Below are positions 7,472 to 13,925 of a DNA stretch of 15,212 nt, one piece after another. Numbering within the stretch: position 1 is the first letter of the stretch; every line of letters starts with the position of its first letter. The notes beneath the pieces were generated by a model. The model was given only the letters and a program-made list of their open reading frames with translations. It was not told the DNA's origin and ran no database searches. Origin of the DNA: an uncultured Bacteroidales bacterium (GTDB lineage Bacteria; Bacteroidota; Bacteroidia; Bacteroidales; UBA932); the NCBI GenBank assembly GCA_900317065.1, contig ONFK01000054.1, forward strand, positions 1-15,212, read 5' to 3'. A program made the translations under genes and the position numbers.

Positions 7472-7479
7472 CATATAAT

Positions 7480-8343
7480 ATGGATGAGTCGCAACTATAC
7501 ATTCTGGTAACCAATTCCACCGCCCTGGAAGGATCCTCGCTGACGCTGGCGCAGAACGCGCGCCTGCTGGGCGAGGGGCTGAGCAGCGAAGGCAAGACCA
7601 TTGCCGAGCAGCTGCTGAACCTGGACCTCAAGGAGGCCTACAAGGCGGCGGAGAAGGATGCGTCCAGTCATCAGATGTGGAGCGGATACCGTATCAAAAT
7701 GCTGGCGTCCAAGGCTTTGCGCAGCTACGGCTTCGACTGCAACAAGGTGGCTTCCGAGCCGGCCCTGCAGAAAATCTGCCAGGAAGCCAACGAGGCGAGG
7801 ATGCATGCCCGCAGTTTGAAGGACAATGGGCTGTATGCAGCCAGCCATTCCATACACTTCCGCGTAAGCGACGCCGAACTCTGGCCGAAGGGCAACGACA
7901 TCATGGCCCGCCTGCTGATGAACATGCTGCAGATGGAATTCGGCCTCCAGCTCATGTCCGTCAAGGACCCAGAGGCCTATTCCAACCTTCTGCATTCGGC
8001 GGTGAAGGAAGATATCGCTGAGATTTTCACCAGCCATGCCGGCGAGGTGCTCGCTCCCGCGGCCGAGTGCAAATGGCGTGCAGTGGCGCAGGCTCCCTCC
8101 CCCGCGACACCCGCAGCACCGGAGGCGGCAGTTGCGGCGGCACCGGTAAAAAACTCCACCCGCATCCTGGAGATACTTGCAAACCATCCGCGCTACACTA
8201 CGGCCGAACTGGCGGGAATGCTCGGCATTTCCGACAAAGGCGTGGAAAAACATTTGGCAAACCTGAAGAAGACCGGCGCCCTCAAACGCGTAGGCCCCGA
8301 CAAGGGCGGATACTGGAGGGTGGTCTTCATCCCGAAGAGATAA
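7480..8343 (+). CDS. Degenerate Fic-fold protein with C-terminal winged-helix domain, probable regulator
   Basis: 287 aa. The N-terminus, TNSTALEGSSLT, contains the (S/T)xxxE(G/N) motif (Ser13, Glu17, Gly18) of the inhibitory helix of class II Fic proteins. The stretch LLGEGLSSEGKTIAEQLLN, an AAxH segment and ARLLMNMLQ (143-151) also follow the Fic fold. The active-site loop, normally HPFx(D/E)GNGR, reads ELWPKGNDI (133-141): the catalytic His is Glu133, the Asp/Glu is Lys137 and the final Arg is Ile141. AMPylation by the usual mechanism is therefore unlikely. An Ala/Pro-rich linker (about 203-224) leads to a winged helix (about 225-282, TTAELAGMLGISDKGVEKHLANLKKTG) suited to DNA binding. It is the first gene of an operon with a protease and a barrel, its stop overlapping the protease start by 1 base (TAATG). 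Regulation of that operon is inferred. Confidence 0.72.
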   Translation: MDESQLYILVTNSTALEGSSLTLAQNARLLGEGLSSEGKTIAEQLLNLDLKEAYKAAEKDASSHQMWSGYRIKMLASKALRSYGFDCNKVASEPALQKICQEANEARMHARSLKDNGLYAASHSIHFRVSDAELWPKGNDIMARLLMNMLQMEFGLQLMSVKDPEAYSNLLHSAVKEDIAEIFTSHAGEVLAPAAECKWRAVAQAPSPATPAAPEAAVAAAPVKNSTRILEILANHPRYTTAELAGMLGISDKGVEKHLANLKKTGALKRVGPDKGGYWRVVFIPKR

Positions 8344-10757
8344 TGAAGAGAATACTATTGATCGCCTGTCTCCTGGCGGCCGCGGCCTGTTCCGTGAATG
8401 AGGAACGCGTCGTCGCGCCCCGGGAAGAGAAAGAAACCACAGAACAAGAAAACACAACTGTCAGCGCCATCATCGAGGTGGACGAGAACTTCGCCGCCGG
8501 CCTGGAGGCCGCCACAAAGAGCGGAGAATCTCCTCTCGAAGGGCTGGGAGCAGTGCACTATGAAAGGGTGTTTCCCTATGCCCGCAAAGCCGGGCTGCAC
8601 CTATACTACAAGGTCGTGTTCGACGAGGGCGTGACCAGGACCAAGGCCGGGGAGATGCTAGTCGCCGCCGACGGAATCGTGAACGCGGAGTTCCCCCGCA
8701 AGATCAAGAAACGCAGCGCCATCCCCAACGACCCCTATTTCAAATGGCAGTGGGACCTTTACAACGACATGTCCCTGAAGCTGGACTGCACCCAGTCCAG
8801 CAGCCGCTACGGCATCACGAAGTTCACCAACCAGGGAGCCGACATGAACCTGCTCGACGTATGGGAGAAATATACCGTGGGCAGCAGCGACGTGATAGTG
8901 TCGGTGGTTGACGGAGGTGTCGACCTCAAGCACCCCGACCTGGCTGCCAACTGCATCCCTGCCGGCTTCGAGGGCAGCAAGGACTTTGTCAAAAACGGCT
9001 ATACGATCCTCGCCGATTCGCACGGCACGCACGTGGCGGGCACCATCGCCGCCGTCCGCAACAACGGCATCGGAGTCGCGGGCATCGCCGGCGGAGACTA
9101 CGCCAACGGCATCCCTGGAGTGAAGATTCTCAGCTGCCAGATATTCACCGACGACGACGGCGCTTCCGACAGCAACACCGCCGCCGCCGTAAAATGGGGG
9201 GCCGACCACGGCGCCCTGATCTGCCAGAACAGCTGGGGATACTATGCCGATGAAGACGAGGACGGAGAGGTTGATGCAAAGGAACTTCAGGAATTCAAGA
9301 AGGAAACCATCCCGTCCTTCCTCAGCAAGGCGATAGATTATTTCATCAAGTATGCCGGCTGCGACAACAATGGCAACCAGCTACCGGGCTCTCTCATGAA
9401 GGGAGGCATCGTCTGCTTCGCCGCAGGCAATGAAGCCATCGACTACGACCCCATCTGCGCCTATGAGCCGGTGCTGGCGGTAGGTGCGGGCACTGCGGGA
9501 TACACCCGTGCATACTACTCCAACTATGGCTCCTGGGTGGACATCTGCGCTCCCGGAGGGGACGGACTCGGCAGCGGATTCGGCCCCGAGTACGACGAGC
9601 AGGAATACAGCCGCGGGCAGATTTTCAATCTCTACGCCACCCGGAAGACAGACGACTACGACTACACCGACTACGGATACATGTCCGGGACATCCATGGC
9701 CTGCCCTCACGTCAGCGGAGCCCTGGCGCTCATCATCTCCTATCTCGGAGGCCCCGGCTTCACCAACACCGAATGCAAGCGACTGCTGCTGGAAGGTGCG
9801 GACGGATCTCACACCAACAGTTCGCAGTATGTAGGGCCCTGGGTGGACGTGACCGCGTCCATCGAACTCGGCGCTACGCACTCCGACATCGCTCCCGACA
9901 AGGTGGCCGACTACACGCTTTCCGCCGTCCGCAAGACCGTGGACCTCGCCTGGAAGGTGCCCGCAGACAAAGATGACGCGAAGGCCTTCGGCATACGCAT
10001 TCTCTATGGAAGCGACGAAACGGCCCTGCGCGCAAGCAGTCCGGGTTCCATCAAGAGCGGAGTGATCTCCAGAGACGTGAAGGTCGGCAGCAATGCGGCC
10101 GGAGCCACCATGAACCTGAACATCGACTGCCTGCAATATTCAACCGACTACTTCTTCGTCCTTTACGCCTACGACCGTTCCGGGAATTACTCGGAGGCCT
10201 CGGAACTGAAGAAAGTCCGCACTCCCGACAACCACGCGCCCGCCGTCAGGCAGGAGCCGGAAGGCATCCTCCTCTACGGCACAGGTTCCGGAGAGACTGT
10301 CCCGGTGGCCTCTCTTTTCACCGACCAGGACGGCGATGAACTGAGCTTCGAATGCACCAGCAAGGAGGCCGGAGATGTCATAAGCCTCAACTTCGACGGC
10401 CGTTCCGCGAAAATCACGGCCCGCAAGGGAGGCGCCGCAGAACTGAGGATCACCGCGTCGGACGGGGACAAATCCACCGGCATAGTGATTCCCGTGCTGG
10501 TGAAGGGAGACCTCTCCGACCTCGCCGAGACCTACCCGAATCCCGTCACCACGGACCTCGTCATCCGCACGGAGAAAAGCGCCGAGACATATGTACGCAT
10601 AGTGAACTCCACCGGCAAGACCGTATATGAAAAGACCTCGGAATTCAGCGGATTCGACCCGCTCATCGTGAACATGACAGGGCTCGCTCCCGGCCGCTAT
10701 TCCGTCACCATCCGCTACGGCGGCAACACTTATCACAAGACCATCGTAAAAGTATGA
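8343..10757 (+). CDS. Subtilisin-family (S8) serine protease with T9SS type A sorting domain
   Basis: 804 aa. The start at 8343 gives a lipoprotein-like signal (MKRILLIACLLAAAACS, Cys16) and couples to the preceding stop. A propeptide-like segment (about 40-135) ends near KIKKRSAIPNDP. The S8 catalytic domain follows: Asp190 (VVDGGVDLKHPDL), His227 (DSHGTHVAGT), oxyanion Asn363 (FAAGNEA) and Ser451 (GTSMACPHVSG). An EF-hand-like loop (DEDEDGEVDAKE, 303-314) lies in an insert. Next come an FN3-like region (about 515-630), a cadherin/Ig-like domain (SLFTDQDGDELSF, about 632-725), and a C-terminal T9SS type A domain (YPNPVTTDL from 731, ending HKTIVKV). The protein is thus expected at the cell surface or secreted through T9SS. 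Combining a lipobox with a T9SS tail is unusual. It overlaps the downstream barrel gene by 4 bases (ATGA). Confidence 0.92.
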   Translation: MKRILLIACLLAAAACSVNEERVVAPREEKETTEQENTTVSAIIEVDENFAAGLEAATKSGESPLEGLGAVHYERVFPYARKAGLHLYYKVVFDEGVTRTKAGEMLVAADGIVNAEFPRKIKKRSAIPNDPYFKWQWDLYNDMSLKLDCTQSSSRYGITKFTNQGADMNLLDVWEKYTVGSSDVIVSVVDGGVDLKHPDLAANCIPAGFEGSKDFVKNGYTILADSHGTHVAGTIAAVRNNGIGVAGIAGGDYANGIPGVKILSCQIFTDDDGASDSNTAAAVKWGADHGALICQNSWGYYADEDEDGEVDAKELQEFKKETIPSFLSKAIDYFIKYAGCDNNGNQLPGSLMKGGIVCFAAGNEAIDYDPICAYEPVLAVGAGTAGYTRAYYSNYGSWVDICAPGGDGLGSGFGPEYDEQEYSRGQIFNLYATRKTDDYDYTDYGYMSGTSMACPHVSGALALIISYLGGPGFTNTECKRLLLEGADGSHTNSSQYVGPWVDVTASIELGATHSDIAPDKVADYTLSAVRKTVDLAWKVPADKDDAKAFGIRILYGSDETALRASSPGSIKSGVISRDVKVGSNAAGATMNLNIDCLQYSTDYFFVLYAYDRSGNYSEASELKKVRTPDNHAPAVRQEPEGILLYGTGSGETVPVASLFTDQDGDELSFECTSKEAGDVISLNFDGRSAKITARKGGAAELRITASDGDKSTGIVIPVLVKGDLSDLAETYPNPVTTDLVIRTEKSAETYVRIVNSTGKTVYEKTSEFSGFDPLIVNMTGLAPGRYSVTIRYGGNTYHKTIVKV

Positions 10758-11617
10758 AAAAGATATCCCTGACCCTTCTGGCCGGCATCCTTTGCCTGGC
10801 AGCATCCGCCCAGGAACCCGTTTCCGAGGCTCTCCCCTTTATGCAGATGGATTTCAACCCTTCGTCCATTGCGATGGGAAGCACCAGGATTCCGTCTGCG
10901 GCGATCCTCCCCCTGAGCGGCACGAAACTGGCTGCGGGTGTCGCCTATGAGAGTTATATGCCTGAACTCAGCGGCACGCAGTACGTCAGCGGAGGGGCAG
11001 CCGGCACCTACGGCAAGTTCGGGGCCTCGATAGGATTCACCCGCGGCACCGGCGACGAGATTACCGGAGAGCGTTTCACTCCGAGCGAGATTCTGGTGAA
11101 CGCAGGCCTGTCCTATGCCGTCACCCCGATGATAGCGGCAGGAGTCAACGTCAAGTATGCCAAGGAGCAGCTGCTCAGCAATTATTCCAACAATGCAGTG
11201 GCGGCCGACGTGTTCGTCGCCGGCAAGCTGGACACCTTCGACTTTGCAGCCGGGGTGAGTTCCCTCGGCGGACAGGTGGAATCCGAGAGCACGGGCAAGT
11301 TCAATCTGCCTTCCGCAGTCACTCTGGGATGCGGGTATCTATATGATCTGAATGACGAAATCTGCCTCTCCGCGCGCCTGAGGGGGGATTATTATTTCAG
11401 CGGAAATCCTGCCGCAGGTCTCGGGATCGAGGGCTGGTACAAGGGGATGTTCGCCGTGCGCGCAGGCTATCACTACGGCGGGGAGAGCGTAATCCCGAAC
11501 TTCGCATCCGCAGGCCTCGGCGCCCGCATCGGGGAATTTACCTTCGACGCCGCCTACATCTTCGCCTCGGAGGCCCTGATGAACAGCTTCAGCATCTGCG
11601 CGGGAGTCAGGTTCTAG
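10754..11617 (+). CDS. PorV/PorQ-like outer-membrane beta-barrel protein
   Basis: 287 aa. Signal peptide MKKISLTLLAGILCLAASAQ, then alternating beta strands ending in a C-terminal aromatic (SICAGVRF), typical of an outer-membrane barrel. FMQMDFNPSSIAMGSTRIPSAA near the N-terminus resembles the 'aaMGga' start of the PorV/PorQ (FadL-like) family. The usual 'NPA' block is not evident and the protein is shorter than PorV, which is closer to 400 aa. PorV and PorQ belong to the T9SS attachment machinery; PorV shuttles CTD-bearing cargo on the cell surface. The translational coupling to a CTD-bearing protease suggests a cargo-specific partner, which is an inference. Alternatively it is a generic FadL-type barrel. 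Its stop shares the palindrome CTAG with the stop of the convergent acyltransferase gene. Confidence 0.72.
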   Translation: MKKISLTLLAGILCLAASAQEPVSEALPFMQMDFNPSSIAMGSTRIPSAAILPLSGTKLAAGVAYESYMPELSGTQYVSGGAAGTYGKFGASIGFTRGTGDEITGERFTPSEILVNAGLSYAVTPMIAAGVNVKYAKEQLLSNYSNNAVAADVFVAGKLDTFDFAAGVSSLGGQVESESTGKFNLPSAVTLGCGYLYDLNDEICLSARLRGDYYFSGNPAAGLGIEGWYKGMFAVRAGYHYGGESVIPNFASAGLGARIGEFTFDAAYIFASEALMNSFSICAGVRF

Positions 11618-12768
11618 CCCATCAGAATCTTTCCCACTTTGGGGATGCGGCGGATGAGGACCGCCGCGAGGGCGACCGTCACGTATGAGCAGACGGCCGT
11701 CAGAAGTATCTCCACCGGAGTGACCCAGAGGGCGCTGCCGCCGGTTCCGAGCCAGCCGCGGAAGAGCGCGGAGTATGCCGCCAGCACCAGCATGTGCGCC
11801 AGATACATTCCGTAGCTCGCCTGCGATACAGACAGCACTATCCGCTTGTAGAAGGCTCCGTCCGATTTTATCTTGCGCAGCAGAAGGATGGCGCCTATGG
11901 CCATCAGCACTACGCCCGTGGAATCGAAAGTGATGGTGGTTTCCCATTGCACTGCGTAGTCAATCGGCCCCTGCACGGGGAAGGAGCCTCCAGCCGTGGC
12001 AATTATCCTGCGGTAGAAACCCGCGAAGGTGATTGCGAAGCCCGCGAGGAAGGACGGGAGGCCGATGGCAAGAGTCTTCTTCCAGGAAAGATCCCCCACG
12101 AAACGGCGGAAATAGAGCCCGAGAAGCAGGTAGCCGATGAATCCGCTGATGTAGTAGAAGGTGCCGTAGGAGTTCCAGCTGGCCTCCCCCCAAAGGGGAT
12201 ACAGCGCCTGCCTGGGAAGCGCCGAAGGCCCGTGAATCAAGGAAATCTGCCCTCCTGAAAGCATATCCCTGAGAATGGGGAAAGTGGTGGTGAAGAGCCA
12301 GATGCAGAGGTAGACGCCGAGTTCCTTCCGGCCGACCTTCTCCGCCCAGGGAGATAGCAGGGGCATCAGAAGATACACTCCCAGCAGCATATATACGAAC
12401 CAGAGATGGCCTGCGGCATAGTTGAAATTTACAAGCAGGCCTTTGAGGTTTTCGGCCGGGTTCCCCCAGCAGAAGGCATATACCAGCGACCATATTACCA
12501 GCGGGATCAGCACGCGGACGGCCCTGCGGCGGGCGAACTCGCCGGCACTGTAGCGCAGGGGGAAGAGCAGATAACTCGATGCAATCGCGAAAAGGGGCAC
12601 GCAGCAACGCACCAGGGAGTCGATGAATGACGCCCAGAAGGCATCGCCGGGGGTGAGGACGGCGCTGCCGTCGGCAAGATAGAAGGGTTCTGTGCTGTGG
12701 ACGACCATAACCATGAAGCAGGCGATTACCCGCAGCCAATCCACCCAGATTTCGCGTTTGTTTTCCAT
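11614..12768 (-). CDS. Acyltransferase family 3 integral membrane protein
   Basis: 384 aa with about ten hydrophobic helices. The N-terminus, MENKREIWVDWLRVIACFMVMVVHS, holds the acyltransferase-3 R-x10-H motif (Arg13 and His24), and an arginine cluster (FARRRAVRVLIPLVIWS) follows helix 3, as in the family. AT3 proteins transfer acetyl or other acyl groups from the cytoplasm to extracytoplasmic sugars such as O-antigen, capsule or peptidoglycan. No surface-polysaccharide genes are nearby, so the substrate is unknown. The start at 12768 follows a near-consensus -7 box (TATCTTTA) by 4 bases. It is divergent from the glutathione peroxidase operon. Confidence 0.9.
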   Translation of the reverse strand: MENKREIWVDWLRVIACFMVMVVHSTEPFYLADGSAVLTPGDAFWASFIDSLVRCCVPLFAIASSYLLFPLRYSAGEFARRRAVRVLIPLVIWSLVYAFCWGNPAENLKGLLVNFNYAAGHLWFVYMLLGVYLLMPLLSPWAEKVGRKELGVYLCIWLFTTTFPILRDMLSGGQISLIHGPSALPRQALYPLWGEASWNSYGTFYYISGFIGYLLLGLYFRRFVGDLSWKKTLAIGLPSFLAGFAITFAGFYRRIIATAGGSFPVQGPIDYAVQWETTITFDSTGVVLMAIGAILLLRKIKSDGAFYKRIVLSVSQASYGMYLAHMLVLAAYSALFRGWLGTGGSALWVTPVEILLTAVCSYVTVALAAVLIRRIPKVGKILMG

Positions 12769-12772
12769 AGTA

Positions 12773-12780
12773 TAAAGATA
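12773..12780 (-). promoter_or_regulatory. Near-consensus -7 box (TATCTTTA) for the acyltransferase gene
   Basis: Minus strand reads TATCTTTA, differing from TAnnTTTG only at the last base. It ends 4 bases before the ATG at 12768, the same tight spacing as the other boxes here. Confidence 0.4.
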
Positions 12781-12814
12781 GGTATTTTCGGGCGGTATGC
12801 AAATTATTTTAAAA

Positions 12815-12830
12815 ATATCGCTTGCGATAT
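12815..12830. promoter_or_regulatory. Operator 1: perfect palindrome ATATCGC-TT-GCGATAT
   Basis: Two perfect 7-base arms flank TT. The core TATCGCnnnCGATATA recurs at 12852. The TTG inside it (12822-12824) lies 19 bases before the -7 box, where the -33 element should be. A regulator bound here would block polymerase. The best candidate ligand is the OhrR/MarR protein encoded at 13424 (inferred). Confidence 0.7.
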
Positions 12831-12851
12831 AAAATTATTTACCTATATTTG
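12822..12851 (+). promoter_or_regulatory. Promoter of the glutathione peroxidase/OhrR operon (-33 TTG, -7 TATATTTG)
   Basis: TTG (12822-12824) and TATATTTG (12844-12851) are separated by 19 bases, matching the Bacteroidota -33/-7 layout. This is the best two-element promoter in the window. The start codon lies 30 bases downstream of the box, so unlike its neighbours this transcript has a leader, made room for by operator 2. Confidence 0.65.
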
Positions 12852-12866
12852 TATCGCAAACGATAT
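12852..12866. promoter_or_regulatory. Operator 2: palindrome TATCG-CAAA-CGATA
   Basis: TATCGCAAACGATATA shares 13 of 16 positions with operator 1 (TATCGCTTGCGATATA), differing only in the central three bases; the two copies are 36 bases apart. It directly follows the -7 box and covers the expected transcription start. Confidence 0.68.
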
Positions 12867-12881
12867 AAATCAACAAAAGAT

Positions 12882-13424
12882 ATGGCTAAGCTTTATGATT
12901 TCAAGGCCCTGAACAACAAGGGCGCCGAGGTTGACTTCGCACAGTTCGAAGGCAAACCTGTTCTCATCGTGAATACCGCCAGCAAGTGCGGTTTCACTCC
13001 CCAGTACGACGGACTCGAGGCCCTGTATCAGAAGTACAAGGACCGCGGTCTGGTGATCATCGGTTTCCCCTGCGACCAGTTCGCACATCAGGAGCCGGGC
13101 AGCGACGAGGAGATCGCCGAGTTCTGCCGTCTCAATCATGGCGTGACCTTCCCTCTAATGAGCAAGATAGAGGTGAACGGAGCCAATGAACACCCTGTTT
13201 TCACTTTCCTGAAAGCGGCTGCTCCCAGTGAGGAGTACAAAGGAATCAAGGCCAAGGCTACGCAGGCTCTGTTCAAAAAGATCAGCAAGAGCGTGGAGAA
13301 GGACAGCGACGTCAAGTGGAATTTCACCAAGTTCCTGGTAGCGCGCGACGGTGTCACGGTGAAGCGTTTCGCTCCTACCACCGAGCCCAAGGATTTCGAA
13401 AAGGATATCGAAGCCGCTCTCTGA
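12882..13424 (+). CDS. Glutathione peroxidase family thiol peroxidase
   Basis: 180 aa, cytoplasmic, thioredoxin fold. The peroxidatic cysteine is Cys36 in NTASKCGFTPQY. The family block FPCNQF appears as FPCDQF (62-67), with Gln70 and the later KWNFTKFLV supplying the other tetrad residues. Cys82 (EEIAEFC) matches the resolving cysteine of thioredoxin-dependent bacterial members, so the electron donor is probably thioredoxin rather than glutathione. It reduces organic hydroperoxides and H2O2. The start at 12882 is preferred over an in-frame ATG at 12822, which lies inside the operator and promoter. The stop overlaps the start of the OhrR gene by one base (TGATG). Expression is likely derepressed by peroxide through the two upstream operators. 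Confidence 0.93.
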   Translation: MAKLYDFKALNNKGAEVDFAQFEGKPVLIVNTASKCGFTPQYDGLEALYQKYKDRGLVIIGFPCDQFAHQEPGSDEEIAEFCRLNHGVTFPLMSKIEVNGANEHPVFTFLKAAAPSEEYKGIKAKATQALFKKISKSVEKDSDVKWNFTKFLVARDGVTVKRFAPTTEPKDFEKDIEAAL

Positions 13425-13861
13425 TGAAAGAGGAACTCAGACTCGACAACCAGCTGTGCTTCCGTCTGTACACGGCGTCCCGGCTTATCACGCAGGCCTA
13501 CACGCCTATGCTGGACAATCTCGGGTTGACCTATCCGCAGTATCTGGTGATGATGGTGCTGTGGGAGAAGGATTGTCAGCCGGTGAACGACATTGCGAAG
13601 CGGCTTTTCCTGGAGACCAATACCGTGACGCCGCTGCTGAAGCGGATGGAGGCGGAGGGGCTCGTGGAGAGGCTGCGCGACGAGGCCGACGGGCGGAAGG
13701 TGCTGGTGCGGCTGACCGCCGCGGGGAGGGCCATGGAGGCCGCGGCCACGTCGGTGCCCGAAGGGCTTGCAGGGGCGCTGCGCCCCTGCCGCAGCCTCGG
13801 TCCCGATACCGCCCCGGTCCTTTTCTCCACCCTCGACGACATCATCGCAACGCTGAAATAA
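13424..13861 (+). CDS. OhrR-type MarR-family redox repressor
   Basis: 145 aa. The N-terminus LDNQLCFRLYTASRLITQAY and LGLTYPQYLVMMVLWE match OhrR. Cys12 aligns with its peroxide-sensing cysteine (Cys15 in Bacillus subtilis) and the conserved tyrosines (16, 26) are present. The winged helix lies at about 52-100 (PVNDIAKRLFLETNTVTPLLKRMEAEGLVERLRDEADGRK). Further cysteines, Cys51 and Cys122, make a two-Cys mechanism possible. OhrR represses peroxide-defence genes and releases DNA when the cysteine is oxidised. The target here appears to be its own operon with a GPx-type peroxidase rather than the usual ohr gene. The twin TATCGCnnnCGATA palindromes upstream are the probable binding sites (inferred). 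Confidence 0.9.
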   Translation: MKEELRLDNQLCFRLYTASRLITQAYTPMLDNLGLTYPQYLVMMVLWEKDCQPVNDIAKRLFLETNTVTPLLKRMEAEGLVERLRDEADGRKVLVRLTAAGRAMEAAATSVPEGLAGALRPCRSLGPDTAPVLFSTLDDIIATLK

Positions 13862-13925
13862 CGACGAAAGCCCCGTGCTGCGGACATAAGTGCGATGCTC
13901 TCTGGCAACGGTAGGACGACACAAG

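Noticed and set aside
7252..7479. Upstream extension of the Fic-like gene
   Set aside because: It runs through the divergent DUF456 gene and both promoters; the start at 7480 has the -7 box at the usual spacing and the family N-terminus.
8067..8342. Upstream extension of the protease reading frame by 92 codons
   Set aside because: It overlaps the winged-helix domain of the preceding gene in another frame and would bury the lipoprotein signal that starts at 8343.
12822..12881. Earlier in-frame ATG for the glutathione peroxidase
   Set aside because: It lies inside operator 1 and upstream of the -7 box, so it would not be transcribed from the recognised promoter; MAKLYDFKAL is the family N-terminus.
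13862..13925. Possible terminator between the convergent ohrR and phosphatase genes
   Set aside because: No stable stem followed by a T-run could be found in these 64 bases.
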